Of a DNA stretch of 16,560 nt, positions 7,447-15,548 are shown piece by piece (position 1 is the stretch's first letter; each line of letters opens with the position of its first letter). A program made the translations under genes and the position numbers. The DNA comes from Rhodocyclaceae bacterium (GTDB lineage Bacteria; Pseudomonadota; Gammaproteobacteria; Burkholderiales; Rhodocyclaceae), in the NCBI GenBank assembly GCA_013821865.1, contig PNJM01000023.1:1-16560 (forward strand), given 5' to 3'. Under the pieces are notes generated by a model. It was not told where the DNA came from, searched no databases, and worked only from the letters and a program-made list of their open reading frames with translations.

Positions 7447-8201
7447 ACATCGCTCACGTCACCGAGGAAGAACTGCACGCCTACGCCGACGGGCGCCTGG
7501 ACCAGGCGCGGCGCGGCGAAGTGGCAGCGTGGCTGGCCGCGCACCCGGAAATGCGCCAGTCCGCCACCGAATGGCGCATCCAGAACGAGCGGCTGCATGC
7601 CGGCTTCGACCCGGTGCTGGACGAGCCGGTACCGTCACGGCTGATGGAAGCGGCACGCCGTCCGGCACGCTTCTCCCCCCTGCGCGCCGCCGCCGTGGTG
7701 GCCTGGCTGGCCATCGGCGGCGTGGCCGGCTTCGTCACGCGCGGCTACGCGCCGCAGCCGGCGCAATCGCTGGCTGCCCTGCCCCGGCAGGCGGCCGTGG
7801 CCCATGCGGTGTACAGCCCGGAGGTGCGCCATCCGGTCGAGGTCGGCGCAGCGGAAGAGAGCCACCTCGTCGCCTGGCTGTCGAAACGGCTGGGTGCCGA
7901 GCTGAAGCCGCCGCGCCTGTCGACGCTGGGCTACGAGCTGGTGGGCGGACGCCTGCTGCCGGGCGAGGCCGGCCCGGTGGCGCAGTTCATGTACCAGGAT
8001 GGGCGCGGCCAGCGGCTGACGCTCTACGTGCGCACCGACAAACAGGACAATCGCGAAACGGCTTTCCGCTTCGCGCAGGAAGGCAAGATCGGCGTGTTCT
8101 ACTGGCTCGACGGCCGGTTCGGTTACGCGCTGTCGAGCGAAGTCGAGAAAGCCGAGTTGCTGCGCGTGGCTACTGGGGTATACAAGCAACTCAACCCGTA
8201 A
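7443..8201 (+). CDS. Membrane anti-sigma factor
   Basis: 252 residues with the order expected of an anti-sigma factor: a cytoplasmic N-terminal part (VTEEELHAYADGRLD, 6–20), one membrane segment (about 80–100, RAAAVVAWLAIGGVAGFVTR) and a periplasmic domain of about 150 residues. The zinc motif H-x3-C-x2-C of ZAS anti-sigma factors is not intact: His34 is there, but Arg38 and Ala41 stand at the cysteine positions. It would hold the coupled sigma factor at the membrane and release it on an envelope signal. The periplasmic part, with LGYELVGGRLLPG and a C-terminal GVFYWLDGRFGYALS, resembles domains of other anti-sigma factors, but I cannot name its ligand. Confidence 0.85.
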   Translation: MNIAHVTEEELHAYADGRLDQARRGEVAAWLAAHPEMRQSATEWRIQNERLHAGFDPVLDEPVPSRLMEAARRPARFSPLRAAAVVAWLAIGGVAGFVTRGYAPQPAQSLAALPRQAAVAHAVYSPEVRHPVEVGAAEESHLVAWLSKRLGAELKPPRLSTLGYELVGGRLLPGEAGPVAQFMYQDGRGQRLTLYVRTDKQDNRETAFRFAQEGKIGVFYWLDGRFGYALSSEVEKAELLRVATGVYKQLNP

Positions 8202-8256
8202 GGTTTGGGCATTCAAGCCGGTCTAATTGGCGGAACAGGCTCTTCCCGAGGAACAC

Positions 8257-9207
8257 ATGCTGATCAGGCGCCCCGCCGACCTCGCTTCATCCGAAATCAC
8301 CCCGCGCGGCCTTTTCGAGCGCCGCCGCACGTTCATCAAGGCCGCCGGCCTCGGTTCGATCGCCGGCGCCGCGGCGTTGCTCGGCCTCGAAGCCGGGAAT
8401 GCGATGGCGGGAAGCAAGCTTGCCGGAGTACGGAAGAGCCCCTTCAGCATCGACGAAAAGGCCACGCCTTTCAAAGACGTCACCAGCTACAACAACTACT
8501 ACGAGTTCGGCACGGACAAATACTCTCCGGCACATGAGGCCCATCGACTGAAAACCCGGCCGTGGACCGTGAGCATCGAGGGCCTGGTGCGGAAGCCGCG
8601 CAGTCTCGGCATCGAGGACATTCTCCGGCTCGCCCCGCTCGAGGAACGCATCTACCGCATGCGCTGCGTCGAGGGCTGGTCGATGGTCATTCCCTGGGTC
8701 GGTTTTCCGCTGGCCGCCCTGCTGAAGCAGGTCGAGCCCCTCGGCAGCGCGAAGTTCGTCGAGTTCCAAACCCTCAGCGATCCGCAATCCATGCCCGGGG
8801 TGAAGTCGCCGGTGCTCGACTGGCCCTACCTCGAGGGATTGCGCCTGGACGAAGCCATGCATCCGCTGACGATCATGGCGGTGGGCCTGTACGGTGAGGA
8901 ACTGCCGAACCAGAACGGCGCCCCGCTGCGCCTGGTCGTGCCGTGGAAGTACGGCTTCAAGGGGGCGAAATCGATCGTAAAAATCCGCTTCGCGGACAGA
9001 GCGCCGGGAACGGCGTGGATGAAGGCAGCGCCGCAGGAATACGGCTTCTATTCGAATGTAAACCCCGGCGTCGACCATCCGCGCTGGAGCCAGGCGACCG
9101 AGCGCCGCATCGGCGAATTCCTGAAGCGCAAGACGCTCATGTTCAACGGCTACGGCGAGCAGGTGGCGCAACTCTACGCCGGCATGGATCTGAAGAAGTT
9201 TTACTGA
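8257..9207 (+). CDS. msrP: Protein-methionine-sulfoxide reductase, catalytic subunit MsrP (YedY)
   Basis: 316 residues from the ATG at 8257, which follows GAGGAA. A TTG 30 bp upstream would only add residues not seen in relatives, whereas [17 protein letters not shown] is the usual start. A Tat signal is present (ERRRTFIK, 21–28, then a hydrophobic stretch to about 51), so the protein is folded with its cofactor before export. Cys137 in [14 protein letters not shown] is the thiolate ligand of molybdenum in the molybdopterin cofactor. Other family blocks are [39 protein letters not shown] and [12 protein letters not shown]. It reduces oxidised methionines of periplasmic proteins. The stop overlaps the msrQ start by one base (TGATG). 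Confidence 0.96.
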   Translation: MLIRRPADLASSEITPRGLFERRRTFIKAAGLGSIAGAAALLGLEAGNAMAGSKLAGVRKSPFSIDEKATPFKDVTSYNNYYEFGTDKYSPAHEAHRLKTRPWTVSIEGLVRKPRSLGIEDILRLAPLEERIYRMRCVEGWSMVIPWVGFPLAALLKQVEPLGSAKFVEFQTLSDPQSMPGVKSPVLDWPYLEGLRLDEAMHPLTIMAVGLYGEELPNQNGAPLRLVVPWKYGFKGAKSIVKIRFADRAPGTAWMKAAPQEYGFYSNVNPGVDHPRWSQATERRIGEFLKRKTLMFNGYGEQVAQLYAGMDLKKFY

Positions 9208-9848
9208 TGGATTGGCATCAACCGACCGCACGCCGGATCACCGCGATCAAGCTTGCGCTGTTCCTGCTCTGCCTGCTGCCGCTGGCGCGCCTCGTCATCG
9301 GCGCCGCACAGGACGAACTCGGCGCCAACCCGATCGAGTTCATCACCCGCTCGCTCGGCACGTGGACGCTGAATTTCCTTCTCATCACCCTGGCCGTCAC
9401 GCCGCTGCGCCACCTGACAGGCCTGCACTGGCTGCTGCGCCTGCGCCGCATGCTCGGGCTCTACGCCTTCTTCTACGCCGCGCTGCACCTCGCGACCTAT
9501 CTCTGGCTCGACCAGTTCTTCGACTGGGCGGCGATCGCGAAAGACATCGTCAAGCGCCCCTTCATCACGGCCGGGTTCTCCGCTTTCGTCCTGCTGGTGC
9601 CGCTGGCGGCCACCTCGAACAATGCGATGGTGCGCAAGCTCGGCGGCCGGCGCTGGACGCGGCTGCACCGGGCCATCTACGCCATTGCCATCATCGGCGT
9701 GATCCACTACTGGTGGCTGGTGAAGAAGGACATCACCCAGCCGCTGCTCTACGCCGTCCTGCTGGGCCTGCTGCTCGGCTTCCGGGCCGTGCGCCTGGCG
9801 CGCGAGCGGCAGCGGCAACTGGCAACGTACCCCGGAATGCCGAAATAG
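9207..9848 (+). CDS. msrQ: Haem-binding membrane subunit MsrQ (YedZ)
   Basis: 213 residues starting at the ATG inside TGATG, coupled to msrP. The protein has about six hydrophobic segments and fits the ferric-reductase-like fold: SLGTWTLNFLLITLAVTPLR, RRMLGLYAFFYAALHL (a haem-ligand His region) and RLHRAIYAIAIIGVIHYWW. MsrQ passes electrons from the quinone pool or flavin reductase through b haem to MsrP in the periplasm. The gene ends 6 bp before the convergent bioC stop, with no terminator hairpin visible between. Confidence 0.94.
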   Translation: MDWHQPTARRITAIKLALFLLCLLPLARLVIGAAQDELGANPIEFITRSLGTWTLNFLLITLAVTPLRHLTGLHWLLRLRRMLGLYAFFYAALHLATYLWLDQFFDWAAIAKDIVKRPFITAGFSAFVLLVPLAATSNNAMVRKLGGRRWTRLHRAIYAIAIIGVIHYWWLVKKDITQPLLYAVLLGLLLGFRAVRLARERQRQLATYPGMPK

Positions 9849-9854
9849 AAACTC

Positions 9855-10739
9855 TTATCGCGGCAGGTCGAGTTTGATGATCTGGCGGCCGTCCCTCGTC
9901 ACCCGCGGCTGCGGCTTCCAGGCGTGGCCATATGCGATCTCGAAGGTAATCGCCAACTGCCCGTCGCGCATCTGCGCCGCTAGGGCGGCCAGCATGCGCT
10001 GCCATGCCTGCCGGCCGGTAAGCCCGTGGCGGCGGCCTTCCAGGGCATTGCCGGACCCGCCCGCGCGCAAATCGCGCAGAAGGTCTTCCGGCCGCGCATA
10101 GGTCAAGGTGATCTTCTCCATGTCCATCACCGGATCGGCGAAGCCGCAGGCGAGCAGCATGTCGCCGAGATCGTGCATGTCGATGAAGCTGTTTACATGC
10201 GCCGCATCGTCCGCCTCGGCGAAAGCCGCGCGCAGTTCCTGCAGCGTGTCGGGGCCAAGGCAGGAAAACATGAGCAGCCCATCCACCTCGAGGATGCGGT
10301 GGATCTCGGACAGTGCGGGAAAGGGATCATCGAGCCAGTGCAGCATGAGGTTCGACCAGGCCAGTCCCGCGCTGCCCGCCTTGAACGGGATGCGCCGCGC
10401 GTCGCCGCAAACGAAAGCCGGCTGCCGAGCGGCCAGCGGCGGCAGCATGCGCTTCAGCCAGGATGTCTTGGAGCGTGCGGCGCGGAGCATGGGCAGGGCC
10501 GGGTCGAAGCCGATGCGCTGCGCGTCGGGATAGCGCCCGGCCAACAGACCGAGGTCGGCGCCGGTGCCGCAGCCGGCATCGAGAATGCGGCGCGGCGATA
10601 TCTTCACCAGATCGAGACGCTCCGCCATGCGGCGTGCCACTTCGCGCTGCAATACGGCGGCGGAATCGTAGCCCGCCGCAGCCCGCGAGAACGCGCGCCG
10701 CACCTTTGCGCTGTCGATCCGGAACCGGCCGTCCGTCAC
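9855..10739 (-). CDS. bioC: Malonyl-ACP O-methyltransferase BioC
   Basis: 294 residues, somewhat longer than E. coli BioC (251). The N-terminal VRRAFSRAAAGYDSAAVLQ is the BioC signature. SAM-binding motif I is ILDAGCGTGADLGLL (52–66), and the post-motif SNLMLHWLDD and GLLMFSCLGPDTLQELR also fit. BioC methylates the malonyl thioester so that fatty-acid synthesis can build the pimeloyl chain of biotin. It lies 21 bp downstream of bioB on the same strand, so the two form an operon. A matching demethylating esterase (BioH or equivalent) is not in the window. Confidence 0.93.
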   Translation of the reverse strand: MTDGRFRIDSAKVRRAFSRAAAGYDSAAVLQREVARRMAERLDLVKISPRRILDAGCGTGADLGLLAGRYPDAQRIGFDPALPMLRAARSKTSWLKRMLPPLAARQPAFVCGDARRIPFKAGSAGLAWSNLMLHWLDDPFPALSEIHRILEVDGLLMFSCLGPDTLQELRAAFAEADDAAHVNSFIDMHDLGDMLLACGFADPVMDMEKITLTYARPEDLLRDLRAGGSGNALEGRRHGLTGRQAWQRMLAALAAQMRDGQLAITFEIAYGHAWKPQPRVTRDGRQIIKLDLPR

Positions 10740-10760
10740 GATGGCCTCGCCCGGCCGGCC

Positions 10761-11738
10761 TCAGACTGCCGTCAGGCCCAGCCGTTCGAACAATTTCTCG
10801 TCGCGCCCGGCCTCAGGGTTGCCGGTGGTGAGCAGCTTGTCGCCGTAGAAGATCGAATTGGCGCCGGCCAGGAAGCACAGCGCCTGCAACTCGTCCGACA
10901 TCTCCTGGCGTCCCGCCGACAGGCGCACCCAGCTGTGCGGCATGGTGATGCGGGCGCAGGCGATGGTGCGCACGAACTCGAAGGGGTCGATCGGCGGCGC
11001 ATCCGCCAGCGGCGTGCCCGGCACGGGAACGAGGTTGTTGATCGGCACCGACTCCGGCGGCGGATTCATGTTCGCCAGCTCGGCAATCAAAGAGGCGCGG
11101 CCGCTGCGCGTCTCGCCCATGCCGACGATGCCGCCGCAGCAGACGCTGATGCCTGCCTCGCGCACCTTGTCGAGGGTGTCGAAGCGGTCGGCCTGGCTGT
11201 GGGTAGTGACGATGCTGCCGTAGAATTCGGGCGCCGTGTCGAGATTGTGGTTGTAGTAGTCGAGGCCGGCTGCCTTGAGTTGCTCGGCCTGGCCTTCCTG
11301 CAGCATGCCCAGCGTGACGCAGGTTTCCAGGCCCAGGCCCTTCACGGCGCGGATCATCTCGGCGACCTGCTCCAGATCCTTCTGTTTCGGGCCGCGCCAG
11401 GCCGCGCCCATGCAGAAACGGCTGGCGCCCTTCTCCTTCGCGGCGCGGGCGGCGGACACCACCTCGCCAATGCCCAGCAGGGTCTCCCGCTCCAACCCGG
11501 TTTTGTGGCGGGCGGATTGGGAGCAGTAGCCGCAATCCTCGGAGCAACCGCCCGTTTTGACGGAAAGCAGCGTCGAGCGCTGCACGCTGTTGGGGTCGAA
11601 ATGTTCGCGATGCACCTGCTGGGCGCGATACAACAGGTCGTTGAAAGGCAGATCGAAGAGCGCGACGATTTCGGCGGTGCTCCATTCATGCTGCACATGT
11701 GAGTCCTTGCTCACGCGCTCGGCAATACCTGTGGTCAT
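10761..11738 (-). CDS. bioB: Biotin synthase
   Basis: 325 residues. It is a radical-SAM enzyme that inserts sulfur into dethiobiotin. The CxxxCxxC cluster motif is CSEDCGYC (65–72) for the [4Fe-4S] centre. Further cysteines in [22 protein letters not shown] and [10 protein letters not shown], with an Arg in the [14 protein letters not shown] region, fit the [2Fe-2S] sulfur donor. The ATG start gives a slightly extended N terminus; a GTG before QHEWS would be an alternative. No clear BirA operator is visible in the 43 bp to the divergent comF. Confidence 0.97.
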   Translation of the reverse strand: MTTGIAERVSKDSHVQHEWSTAEIVALFDLPFNDLLYRAQQVHREHFDPNSVQRSTLLSVKTGGCSEDCGYCSQSARHKTGLERETLLGIGEVVSAARAAKEKGASRFCMGAAWRGPKQKDLEQVAEMIRAVKGLGLETCVTLGMLQEGQAEQLKAAGLDYYNHNLDTAPEFYGSIVTTHSQADRFDTLDKVREAGISVCCGGIVGMGETRSGRASLIAELANMNPPPESVPINNLVPVPGTPLADAPPIDPFEFVRTIACARITMPHSWVRLSAGRQEMSDELQALCFLAGANSIFYGDKLLTTGNPEAGRDEKLFERLGLTAV

Positions 11739-11781
11739 GACTTGAACGGGGGATCGGATAGAATCGGATCGCGCATCATCG

Positions 11782-12525
11782 TTGAAGGGTGGGAGCTTGT
11801 CAATTTACCGGACGACAATTCGCAGAATAGGCCAAAACCTGGCGACCCTCCTGCTGCCGCAGGACTGTTTCGTGTGCGGTGCGGCCGGCGGCCCCGGCCA
11901 CGACTCGCTCCTTTGCGCCGGCTGCGAACAAGAACTGCCGCGGCTGGCCGGGCCGCTCTGTCCAGTCTGCGCCCTGCCGGCGGCGGACGGCGCCGTGTGC
12001 GGCGCCTGCCTCAAGGAGCCGCCGCACTTCGATGCCACCCACGCGCTGTTTGCCTATGCCTTTCCCGCCGAGCATCTGGTGCAGGGATTGAAATACCAGG
12101 GGCGGCTGCCGCTCGCCGGCTTCTTGGCCGGCATCTTCGTCGATTCGCTCGCCGTACGGACTGGCTGCGGCATCGACTGCGTCGTGCCGCTGCCATTGCA
12201 CCGGCTGCGGCTCAAGGAACGCGGCTTCAACCAGTCCCTGGAGATTGCCCGACCGCTGGCGAGGCAACTGCGCTTGCCGCTGCTCGATTCCGCCTGCACG
12301 CGCGAACTCGACACCGCGCCGCAGGCCAGCCTGCCGTGGAAGTCGCGCAGCGGAAACGTGCGCGGCGCCTTCCATTGCGGCATTGATCTGCCCGGAAAGT
12401 CGATCGCGGTCGTCGATGACGTCATGACCACGGGCGCAACGCTGAACGAGTTCGCCCGCACGCTGAAGAAGCATGGCGCGGCGCGCGTCACCAACTGGGT
12501 CGTGGCGCGGACATTGAAGTCATAG
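11782..12525 (+). CDS. comF: ComF-family phosphoribosyltransferase-like protein
   Basis: 247 residues if the TTG at 11782 is used. No ATG exists upstream of the conserved part, and a second TTG at 11797 is possible, so the start is uncertain. The N-terminal zinc region has four cysteine pairs: CFVC (29–32), CAGC (45–48), CPVC (60–63) and CGAC (73–76). The C-terminal half is a type I PRTase fold with [17 protein letters not shown] and the PRPP loop [14 protein letters not shown] (210–223). ComF proteins are needed for DNA uptake in naturally competent bacteria, and in others (GntX) for use of external DNA; the reaction is not settled. It is followed after 17 bp by the ligase gene. Confidence 0.9.
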   Translation: MKGGSLSIYRTTIRRIGQNLATLLLPQDCFVCGAAGGPGHDSLLCAGCEQELPRLAGPLCPVCALPAADGAVCGACLKEPPHFDATHALFAYAFPAEHLVQGLKYQGRLPLAGFLAGIFVDSLAVRTGCGIDCVVPLPLHRLRLKERGFNQSLEIARPLARQLRLPLLDSACTRELDTAPQASLPWKSRSGNVRGAFHCGIDLPGKSIAVVDDVMTTGATLNEFARTLKKHGAARVTNWVVARTLKS

Positions 12526-12542
12526 AAAACGAAGAGCCTCCC

Positions 12543-14342
12543 ATGCAAACCGAAAGCAATGGCTGGAGCATCCGGTCCAGCCTTTTTCTGCTCGGCCTCA
12601 TGGTGTCGGCGCCTTTTCTGGATCCGCGCCATTTCGCACCGATCCCGAGCTTCCATGGCGAATGGCTGGCTGCCGCGCTCGGCCTCGGCGCCTGCATTGC
12701 CTTGGTAACAGGCGGCGCCGTGCGCAACCTGGCGGTGCCTCGCATCGTCATGGTTCCGCTCGGCCTGATCGCCATTGCCATGGTGCAACTCGCCGTGCAG
12801 CAGCCGACCTATCCGGGGCAGACCATCGTGTTCATGCTCTACCTCGCCTGGGCGGCCATGCTGGCGCTGCTGGGCCGAGCCCTCGCCCACACGATCGGCC
12901 TGAAGCGTCTGGCCACGGCATTGGCGTGGGGGCTGCTCATCGGCGGCCTGTGCAGCGCCATCACCGGCTTCCTGCAATTCGCCAAAGCGGGCTCCTTGCA
13001 GGGGCTCGTATTGCCGTGGAACTCCGTTGTCGGCAATGTGGGCCAGGCGAACAACTTTGCCGACCATCTCTGGCTGGCAACAGCCGCAGCGCTTTATCTG
13101 TTTGCCGAAAAACGCCTTGGCCGCGGCATTTTCCTGCTCGCCGCAGCAGTGCTGATCGGCGCCTCCCTGCTCTCGGGTTCGCGCAGCGTGTTCTTCTATT
13201 GCGCCGCCTTGCTGGCACTGGCTTTTCTTTGGCGGCATGACAATCCGCCGGCACGACAACTGTTCATCGGCGCCCTGGCATTGCTGGGACTCGTCGCGGG
13301 ATTGCAGTTGCTTCTGGGCGGCACAGACCCGATTCTCGGTTACAAGACGATGACGGGCATGGAACGCCTCGCCGCGACAACCGCATCCCCCGGCGGTTCG
13401 GTTCGCCTGGAGGACTGGCAGGCGGCGCTTGACGCATTCTCCTCGGCGCCCCTGCTCGGCATCGGGGCAGGGCAGTTCGCCTGGCACATGTTCGGGATCG
13501 CCGACCGCCTCGCCCTGCCGATGGGTGTGCCGGTCGCCGAACATGCCCACAATATCGGACTGCAACTCTTGGCCGAGTTCGGGCTGTTCGCCCTGCTCCT
13601 GGTCGCCGCCGGGCTGCTGGCCTGGCTCGTCCGCCTGCCAAGGCGGGAGCGCACGGCGGAGCACTGGCTGATCCTCGCTCTCGTTGCCGTAATGATGATT
13701 CACAGCCAGCTCGAATATCCGCTGTGGTACGCCTTTTTTCTCGGCCCGTTCGCGCTTCTGCTGGGAGCGGGCGACGACAGGGCATTCGAACTGCAGGCGC
13801 CGCGCCTGGTGCGCATCGCACTGGGGGGAATGATGCTGCTGGGTGCGGTGTTCCTCGCCGGCGCGCTGGCGGACTACGCCGTGCTCCGGGGCGGCATGTT
13901 TGCGCCGAGGCAAGCGGCAGCGCAGGAATTACAAATGCGCTCCGGGCTATCCGAAGTCCGGCGCAATATCCTGTTCACGGCACACGTCGATCTGCAGCTG
14001 GCCATCGCCATGCCTCTCCCGGGCGAGCCGCGGACGGACAAGATCAGGCTGTGCGATGACGCCATCCGCTTCAATCCCGCAAGGCGCGCCGTGTTCAAGT
14101 GCGCCCTGCTCCTTGCGCTCGACGGCCAGGCCGAAAAGTCGGATGTGCTGTGGCGCCAGTCCATCGCGGCCTTTCCGGATGAACTGCCCGGCTTGATCAA
14201 CCGACTGCGGGATATGCCAGAAGCGAAAAACGGCGGGCCGTTCGCGCCGCTGCTGGGTCACGCCGAGAAGAAACGTGCGGAACTGAGGGCACATGGACTG
14301 CCGGAGCCGGAAGCTCCGGCTAGTTCGACGCGTTCGCCCTGA
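12543..14342 (+). CDS. PglL-type O-oligosaccharyltransferase / O-antigen ligase family protein
   Basis: 599 residues with about 10–12 membrane segments in the first 440. The Wzy/WaaL ligase core shows as PWNSVVGNVGQANNFADHLW, then a periplasmic loop with SVRLEDWQAALDAF and PLLGIGAGQF, and EHAHNIGLQLLAEFG with His334 and His336, in the region of the essential His of WaaL and PglL. The segment MMIHSQLEYPLWYAFFLGPF is typical of PglL-like enzymes. The C-terminal 150 residues are soluble, cysteine-poor and helical, as in the Wzy_C_2 domain of that group. It would transfer lipid-linked glycan to a periplasmic acceptor, either pilin or lipid A core; neighbouring msh genes favour pilin. Gene spacing to comF suggests co-transcription. 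Confidence 0.85.
   Translation: MQTESNGWSIRSSLFLLGLMVSAPFLDPRHFAPIPSFHGEWLAAALGLGACIALVTGGAVRNLAVPRIVMVPLGLIAIAMVQLAVQQPTYPGQTIVFMLYLAWAAMLALLGRALAHTIGLKRLATALAWGLLIGGLCSAITGFLQFAKAGSLQGLVLPWNSVVGNVGQANNFADHLWLATAAALYLFAEKRLGRGIFLLAAAVLIGASLLSGSRSVFFYCAALLALAFLWRHDNPPARQLFIGALALLGLVAGLQLLLGGTDPILGYKTMTGMERLAATTASPGGSVRLEDWQAALDAFSSAPLLGIGAGQFAWHMFGIADRLALPMGVPVAEHAHNIGLQLLAEFGLFALLLVAAGLLAWLVRLPRRERTAEHWLILALVAVMMIHSQLEYPLWYAFFLGPFALLLGAGDDRAFELQAPRLVRIALGGMMLLGAVFLAGALADYAVLRGGMFAPRQAAAQELQMRSGLSEVRRNILFTAHVDLQLAIAMPLPGEPRTDKIRLCDDAIRFNPARRAVFKCALLLALDGQAEKSDVLWRQSIAAFPDELPGLINRLRDMPEAKNGGPFAPLLGHAEKKRAELRAHGLPEPEAPASSTRSP
14300..14320. terminator. Hairpin between convergent ligase and mshN genes
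   Basis: GCCGGAGC (14300–14307) and GCTCCGGC (14313–14320) are perfect inverted repeats around five bases. The hairpin lies in the 3' coding end of the ligase and abuts the mshN stop. No T-run follows on the + strand or the minus strand, so it is a weak or factor-dependent terminator at best. Confidence 0.3.
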
Positions 14343-15534
14343 GCTTCTGCTCGACGAAGCGATCGAGTTCGACCGAGAGCGCGCCAGTCGCCCTGGCGCG
14401 CTGGAACGCTTCACGCGCTTCCGCCGGGCGGCCTTCCGCCTCCAGCGATATGCCGAGCCCCATCCACCACACGCCGGCCTGGGGCGCCAGGCGCAGCGCC
14501 GCCTGGTATTCCTCGGTCGCTTCCTTGTGCCTGCCGAGCCGCTGCAGGACGGCGGCGTGAAAGCCGCGGTACTCGGCATTGGCGGCTGCGGCGGCCGAGG
14601 CTTTCTGCAAGGTCTCCGCAGCGTTGCGCAGTTCGCCGCGCTCGACCTGGATGCGCGCCAGGCGCATGGCAAGCTGGGGCTGCGCAGGATTCTGGCTCAG
14701 GCCTTCCTGCACCAGTATCTGTGCCTCATCCAGTTTTTTTTGCTCGACCAGGATGCCGAACAACGTAAGGCGCGCATTGGCATGAGCGGGGTCTTCCTGC
14801 AGCGCAAACCGCAAACCGGCAATCGCCTCGTTCAGCCGCCCTTGGTTGAGCAGCCCGACCGCCTTGCGGTATTCGTTCTCGCTCCGCTCCCGCGCAGTGG
14901 GCGTGCGAACCTGCTTCTCGATGCTCGGCGGGCCTTCTCCCGTCCGCACCGGCGTCACGGCGGCAGGTGCGGCAACCCTTGAAGCAGCAGGCGGCGCCGG
15001 CTCCACGCTCGGAGTTTCGCGCATGGCAGACAGCGATGTCGCCACCTTGAGTCGCGCCTCCCGTTCCGCTCTGGACTGCCCCGCTCCGGGTTGCACCGGC
15101 TTCGCCCTGGGTTCCGCTGCCGGCGGTGCCGGTTTCGGAATCTCCACCGCGGGCACGGCAATCGTTGCCTGGGCAATCGGAGCCGGCGCGGGTGCCGCTG
15201 AAGCCGGCTGGGAAGACGGCTGCGCTTCCGGAGCTGCCGGCGGATTTTCCGCCGGAGCAGCTTGAGCCGTGGGCGCCGGCGCGCCCTGCACCAGCGGCGC
15301 CGGCACGGGCGCCGTCACCGCGACAGGCGTTGGCCGTGCCGGTTCCTGGGTGCGTTGCCAGAGGATGGCGCCCCCGGCAAGCAGCCCCGCGACAACCGTC
15401 CCCAGCGCGATGCGCGGCCACGGCGTGCGCCGTTCGACGGGAAGCGGCCGGACATCGCCGAGCAGGGCTGCGCGCTCGGCGCCGTTCGCGCGGCGCGTCT
15501 CGAGGTCCTGCAGCATCTGGTTGATGAGGCTCAT
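14320..15534 (-). CDS. mshN: MSHA-type pilus biogenesis TPR protein MshN
   Basis: 404 residues from the ATG at 15534, preceded by GGAGAG at good spacing; the frame stays open upstream through mshM but that part is antisense noise. Layout: a cytoplasmic start MSLINQMLQDLETRR (the MshN/ExeB-like opening), one membrane segment (41–60), a Pro/Ala-rich linker (about 61–215), and TPR repeats (about 218–395, such as NEYRKAVGLLNQGRLNEAI and KEATEEYQAALRLAP). It probably bridges the inner membrane and periplasm in assembly of a mannose-sensitive-haemagglutinin-type type IV pilus. It follows mshM by 14 bp and overlaps the convergent ligase gene by 23 bp. Confidence 0.88.
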   Translation of the reverse strand: MSLINQMLQDLETRRANGAERAALLGDVRPLPVERRTPWPRIALGTVVAGLLAGGAILWQRTQEPARPTPVAVTAPVPAPLVQGAPAPTAQAAPAENPPAAPEAQPSSQPASAAPAPAPIAQATIAVPAVEIPKPAPPAAEPRAKPVQPGAGQSRAEREARLKVATSLSAMRETPSVEPAPPAASRVAAPAAVTPVRTGEGPPSIEKQVRTPTARERSENEYRKAVGLLNQGRLNEAIAGLRFALQEDPAHANARLTLFGILVEQKKLDEAQILVQEGLSQNPAQPQLAMRLARIQVERGELRNAAETLQKASAAAAANAEYRGFHAAVLQRLGRHKEATEEYQAALRLAPQAGVWWMGLGISLEAEGRPAEAREAFQRARATGALSVELDRFVEQKLRANASN

Positions 15535-15548
15535 GCGGGGGCTCTCCG

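Noticed and set aside
8227..8256. TTG start ten codons upstream for msrP
   Set aside because: The ATG at 8257 follows a purine-rich site and begins with the usual MsrP N terminus before the Tat motif.
10026..11702. Long + strand open frame of 558 codons opposite bioC and bioB
   Set aside because: Both biotin genes are certain on the other strand. The translation is low-complexity Ala/Arg/His-rich with no motif, as expected for an antisense frame in high-GC DNA.
11739..11781. BirA operator upstream of bioB
   Set aside because: I looked for the long dyad typical of BirA sites and found only a short direct repeat, so there is no support.
12054..13913. Minus-strand open frame of 619 codons opposite comF and the ligase
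   Set aside because: It is antisense to genes with clear motifs, and its Gln/Arg/Glu-rich translation has no recognisable domain.
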